A stretch of 23,038 nucleotides of DNA from positions 1 to 23,038 of IMG/VR virus record IMGVR_UViG_3300049733_000130; one strand, given 5' to 3'. The stretch's first letter is position 1. Every line of letters starts with the position of its first letter. Under the pieces are notes generated by a model. The model saw nothing but the letters and a program-made list of their open reading frames with translations, was not told the DNA's origin and searched no databases. Shown piece by piece: positions 20,575 through 23,038 of the stretch. The stretch comes from a virus. The translations under genes were made by a program, and so were the position numbers.

Positions 20575-23038
20575 CGACGGAGCTCGTCGACGAGCCGCTG
20601 ATCGAGCGCGTGCAGCTCGTGACGGCGTCGCGGCCGTTCTCATTCGATACCACGGCGCTCGAGGTCGGGCGCGCCACGATCGCGGACCTGATCGCGCTGG
20701 CCGGCATCCCGGCGGGCACGCCGACCCGCGTCTACGTGAACGGGGTTTTGCATTACCCGGCGTACTACCACGTCACCAGGCCGAAGGCCGGCTCGCACGT
20801 CCTGATCCGTGTGGTACCAGCGGGCGGCGGCGGCAGCGGCGGGAAGAACATCGGCCAGGTCGTCCTCGGCATCGTGCTGATCGTCGTGGGCGCCGCCCTA
20901 TCCCTGTCCACACTCGGCTGGGGCACGTCGGTCGGCGTTCCGATGATTGTCGGCGGCGTCGGCATGGTGATCTCCGGCGTGATCAATATGCTGATTCCGC
21001 CGCCGACGCCGCCCAAGCTGCGGCCGCTGTCTTCGGGGACCGCCGACCAAGAAAGCCCGACCCTGTCGATCGCCGGGCAGCGGAACGACCTGCGCCCCTA
21101 CGGCGTGGTGCCGCGCATTCTCGGCACGCATCGGATCTTCCCGCCGTTCGCAGCGGCGCCATTCACGGAGGTCGTCGGCGCGGACCAGTACCTGCGGCTG
21201 CTCTTCCTGATCGGCCTCGGCGAGACGAGCTCGACGGAGCACAAGATCGGCGAGACGCCTATCGAGAACTTCGACGGCGTCGAGATGGAGGTCCGGACTG
21301 GCGCCGCGGGCGAGCCGCCGATCACCCTCTATACCAACGACGTCAACGAGCAGCCGCTCACCGACGCGCTGACGCAGGCGGGCGGCGGCGTCATCCGGAC
21401 CACGGTGCCCGACACGGCGGAGATCTCCATCAGCAACGCCTTCCTCGGCGGGCTCGTGCAGTTTGACCCGAACACCGGGGAGAAGTTCAACACGACCGTC
21501 TCGGTCGACGTCGACTACCGCCTGGTCGGGCAGGCGACATTTGTGCCAGCGCCGGGTTCCCCGCTCGTCACGCGCGAGGCGCGTCAGGCGATGGTTCGGA
21601 CCGGCCTAAGCTGGAAGCCGCAGCGGCCGGCCGGTCCCTATCCAGCGACGAGCTGGTCTCATCTCGGCCTCTCTTCGGTCACGCTGTCGCGGTTCAACGA
21701 TGGCGCTCTGGACCTGAAAGCCTTCGACGCGCACGCCGCCGAGGCCGGATCCTGGATTGAAGTCGACGCAGGCGATGAAGTCGAGTTCGGTCGCGTCGTC
21801 GTCACGTCGCTCGACACCGGCGCCACGAGCATATGGAGCGTCGAGGTTAGCAATGATCATGTGACCTGGACGAGCGTCTTCCAGGGGTTTTCGACCGGCG
21901 GCGCATTGAGTCGGAGCGCCGAATGGCGCGCGACGCGCGGCCGCTACTGGCGCCTGCTGAAGACCAATGGGCCGAATCTGGGCTTTAACCCCAACTACAC
22001 CGAAGTCGAGTGGTGGCAGACGACGCCGGGCCAGTACGACGTGCGCCAGACGCGAACGACGGCCGACTCGGGGAGCCAGAACACAATCGACCTCGTCGTC
22101 TGGGCATCACTGCGATCCATCCGGCTCGTGAGTCCTGTGAATCTGCCGGCCGGCATGCCGGTCGCACTCACGGCCCTACGCATCAAGGCGACGGACCAGC
22201 TCAACGGCGTGCTCGATAGCTACAACTGCCTCGCGACCGGCCGGATGCTGGACTACGCGAGCTACGCGGGCAGCGTGCAGGCGGACAGCCCGCTCGGCTA
22301 CTGGCGCCTCGGGGAGGTCAACGGGGCCCCGCTCGCGTTCGATGCCAGCGGCAACGGCCGGAGTGGCTCGTATGCCGGCGACCCGGGCCTCTGGAGCGCC
22401 GGGCTAGTGACCGATGACGCCGACCGCGCGATGACGGCCGATGGCATCGACGACACCGTCAGCGTCGCGGCCGTCTCGTCGATCGACATGGGCAATATGA
22501 GCTTTACGCTCGAGTGCGCCGTGAAGTTCCTCTCCGTCGCCGCCGGGACGCACGGGATCATGCACAAGGGCGACGGCCTCGAGTTCACTGCGAGCCACAT
22601 CGGCTGGGCGCTGATCCGCGACGGGGACCGGATCAAGTTCGTGCGCGCGACCGGCAGCGGCTCGCCGACCGTGCTGACGAGCAACACCGCCTTCCCGGTG
22701 GACTTCGTCGCGCATCTCCTCGTGCAGTACGACAAGGTCACCGGGAACGCGACCCTCTGGGTCAACGGCACCGTCGACGGCACGACGAACGTCGGGACGG
22801 CGTCCTACGCGGACACCTATCCGCTCCAGATCTCGCATCCTGTCTCCGGCGGCGCCGTCTGGGACGGCATCCTCGACGAGGTCGCCGTCTACCCGGCTCG
22901 GCTCGAGGATTTCCGCGTGCAGCTTCATTACGCCGCCTTCACGGGCACGCGCGAGTGGATCGTCGCCGGCACGAGCAACCCGGCAAGCCACTACCGACGG
23001 ATCCTGCAGGGCCCGGAGAACGCGCGGCCGCTGGCCGA
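20571..23038 (+). CDS. TipJ-like tail tip/host specificity protein (incomplete)
   Basis: The frame is open for over 820 codons from GTG at 20571 and runs off the right edge. The N-terminus has a small beta domain, then a Gly-rich, hydrophobic segment (about 83-143), as in fused gpI-like regions. Next comes the J-type core GQRNDLRPYGVVPRILGTHR (about 172-190), LRLLFLIGLGE and HKIGETPIENFDGVEME. Two insertions follow: a discoidin-like module at about 375-482 (WIEVDAGDE, SVEVSNDHVTWTSVFQGF, RYWRLL...YTEVEWW), and a LamG-like module at about 563-785 (SPLGYWRLGEVNGAPLAFDA, NMSFTLECAVKF, WDGILDEVAVYPARL). They are candidates for receptor binding. The remaining C-terminus is beyond the window. Confidence 0.9.
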   Translation, partial: MTTELVDEPLIERVQLVTASRPFSFDTTALEVGRATIADLIALAGIPAGTPTRVYVNGVLHYPAYYHVTRPKAGSHVLIRVVPAGGGGSGGKNIGQVVLGIVLIVVGAALSLSTLGWGTSVGVPMIVGGVGMVISGVINMLIPPPTPPKLRPLSSGTADQESPTLSIAGQRNDLRPYGVVPRILGTHRIFPPFAAAPFTEVVGADQYLRLLFLIGLGETSSTEHKIGETPIENFDGVEMEVRTGAAGEPPITLYTNDVNEQPLTDALTQAGGGVIRTTVPDTAEISISNAFLGGLVQFDPNTGEKFNTTVSVDVDYRLVGQATFVPAPGSPLVTREARQAMVRTGLSWKPQRPAGPYPATSWSHLGLSSVTLSRFNDGALDLKAFDAHAAEAGSWIEVDAGDEVEFGRVVVTSLDTGATSIWSVEVSNDHVTWTSVFQGFSTGGALSRSAEWRATRGRYWRLLKTNGPNLGFNPNYTEVEWWQTTPGQYDVRQTRTTADSGSQNTIDLVVWASLRSIRLVSPVNLPAGMPVALTALRIKATDQLNGVLDSYNCLATGRMLDYASYAGSVQADSPLGYWRLGEVNGAPLAFDASGNGRSGSYAGDPGLWSAGLVTDDADRAMTADGIDDTVSVAAVSSIDMGNMSFTLECAVKFLSVAAGTHGIMHKGDGLEFTASHIGWALIRDGDRIKFVRATGSGSPTVLTSNTAFPVDFVAHLLVQYDKVTGNATLWVNGTVDGTTNVGTASYADTYPLQISHPVSGGAVWDGILDEVAVYPARLEDFRVQLHYAAFTGTREWIVAGTSNPASHYRRILQGPENARPLA

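Noticed and set aside
1-23038. CRISPR array, tRNA genes, insertion sequences or attachment sites
   Set aside because: No regularly spaced direct repeats, cloverleaf, transposase or paired terminal repeats were noticed while reading the window; the only repeat of note is the DGTN pair.

Overview
The window is a GC-rich stretch of a tailed-phage genome (free phage or prophage) that reads as one left-to-right late operon of DNA packaging, head, connector, tail and tail-tip genes. The gene set is that of a long-tailed, non-contractile siphovirus with an HK97-type head: P27-type small terminase, large terminase, HK97 portal, protease and capsid, gp6/gp10-like connectors, a tail tube protein, a frameshifted tail chaperone, a tape measure and a J-like tip protein. 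No sheath or baseplate-wedge genes are seen. The tail-tip set (gpM-like, DUF1833, NlpC/P60, TipJ-like) and several proteins with Sec-type signal peptides fit a Gram-negative, high-GC host. No host gene, integrase, lysis gene or tRNA is visible, so the host cannot be named.

Layout. 113-2138: terminase small and large subunits. 2153-2383: a small two-helix membrane protein. 2383-4604: portal and head maturation protease. 4599-5024: the only convincing minus-strand gene, a GNAT acetyltransferase placed between protease and capsid. 5039-5262: a non-coding interval with a possible promoter, alternative RNA pairings ending at a terminator-like hairpin, and a helix covering the capsid ribosome binding site. 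5263-6516: HK97-fold capsid. 6526-8376: four small or accessory head-region genes, including a Rossmann-like enzyme candidate. 8373-9998: head-tail connector genes. 10001-11667: a structural protein, tail tube, and chaperone pair G/GT with a GGGAAAC slippery site. 11670-13889: tape measure. 13889-14248: gpM-like tail-tip protein.

14260-19637 is the most unusual part. Six consecutive genes, mostly coupled by ATGA/GTGA overlaps, start with positively charged hydrophobic segments; four look like clear cleavable Sec signal peptides and two are weaker. Four of the six proteins carry an even, high number of cysteines, while capsid, tube and tape measure have none. They include a parallel beta-helix protein with a jelly-roll-like C-terminus, a two-FnIII-like protein and an exported coiled-coil protein. 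The block interrupts the conserved M-L-K-J tail-tip order.

The order resumes with a DUF1833 protein (19634-20155), an NlpC/P60 peptidase (20152-20574) and a tip/host-specificity protein with discoidin-like and LamG-like domains (20571 to the window end, incomplete). Since the six exported genes share the late tail operon, they should be made as virions assemble, but their predicted destination is the periplasm or cell surface. That mismatch, and the capsid leader RNA, are the main points worth pursuing.
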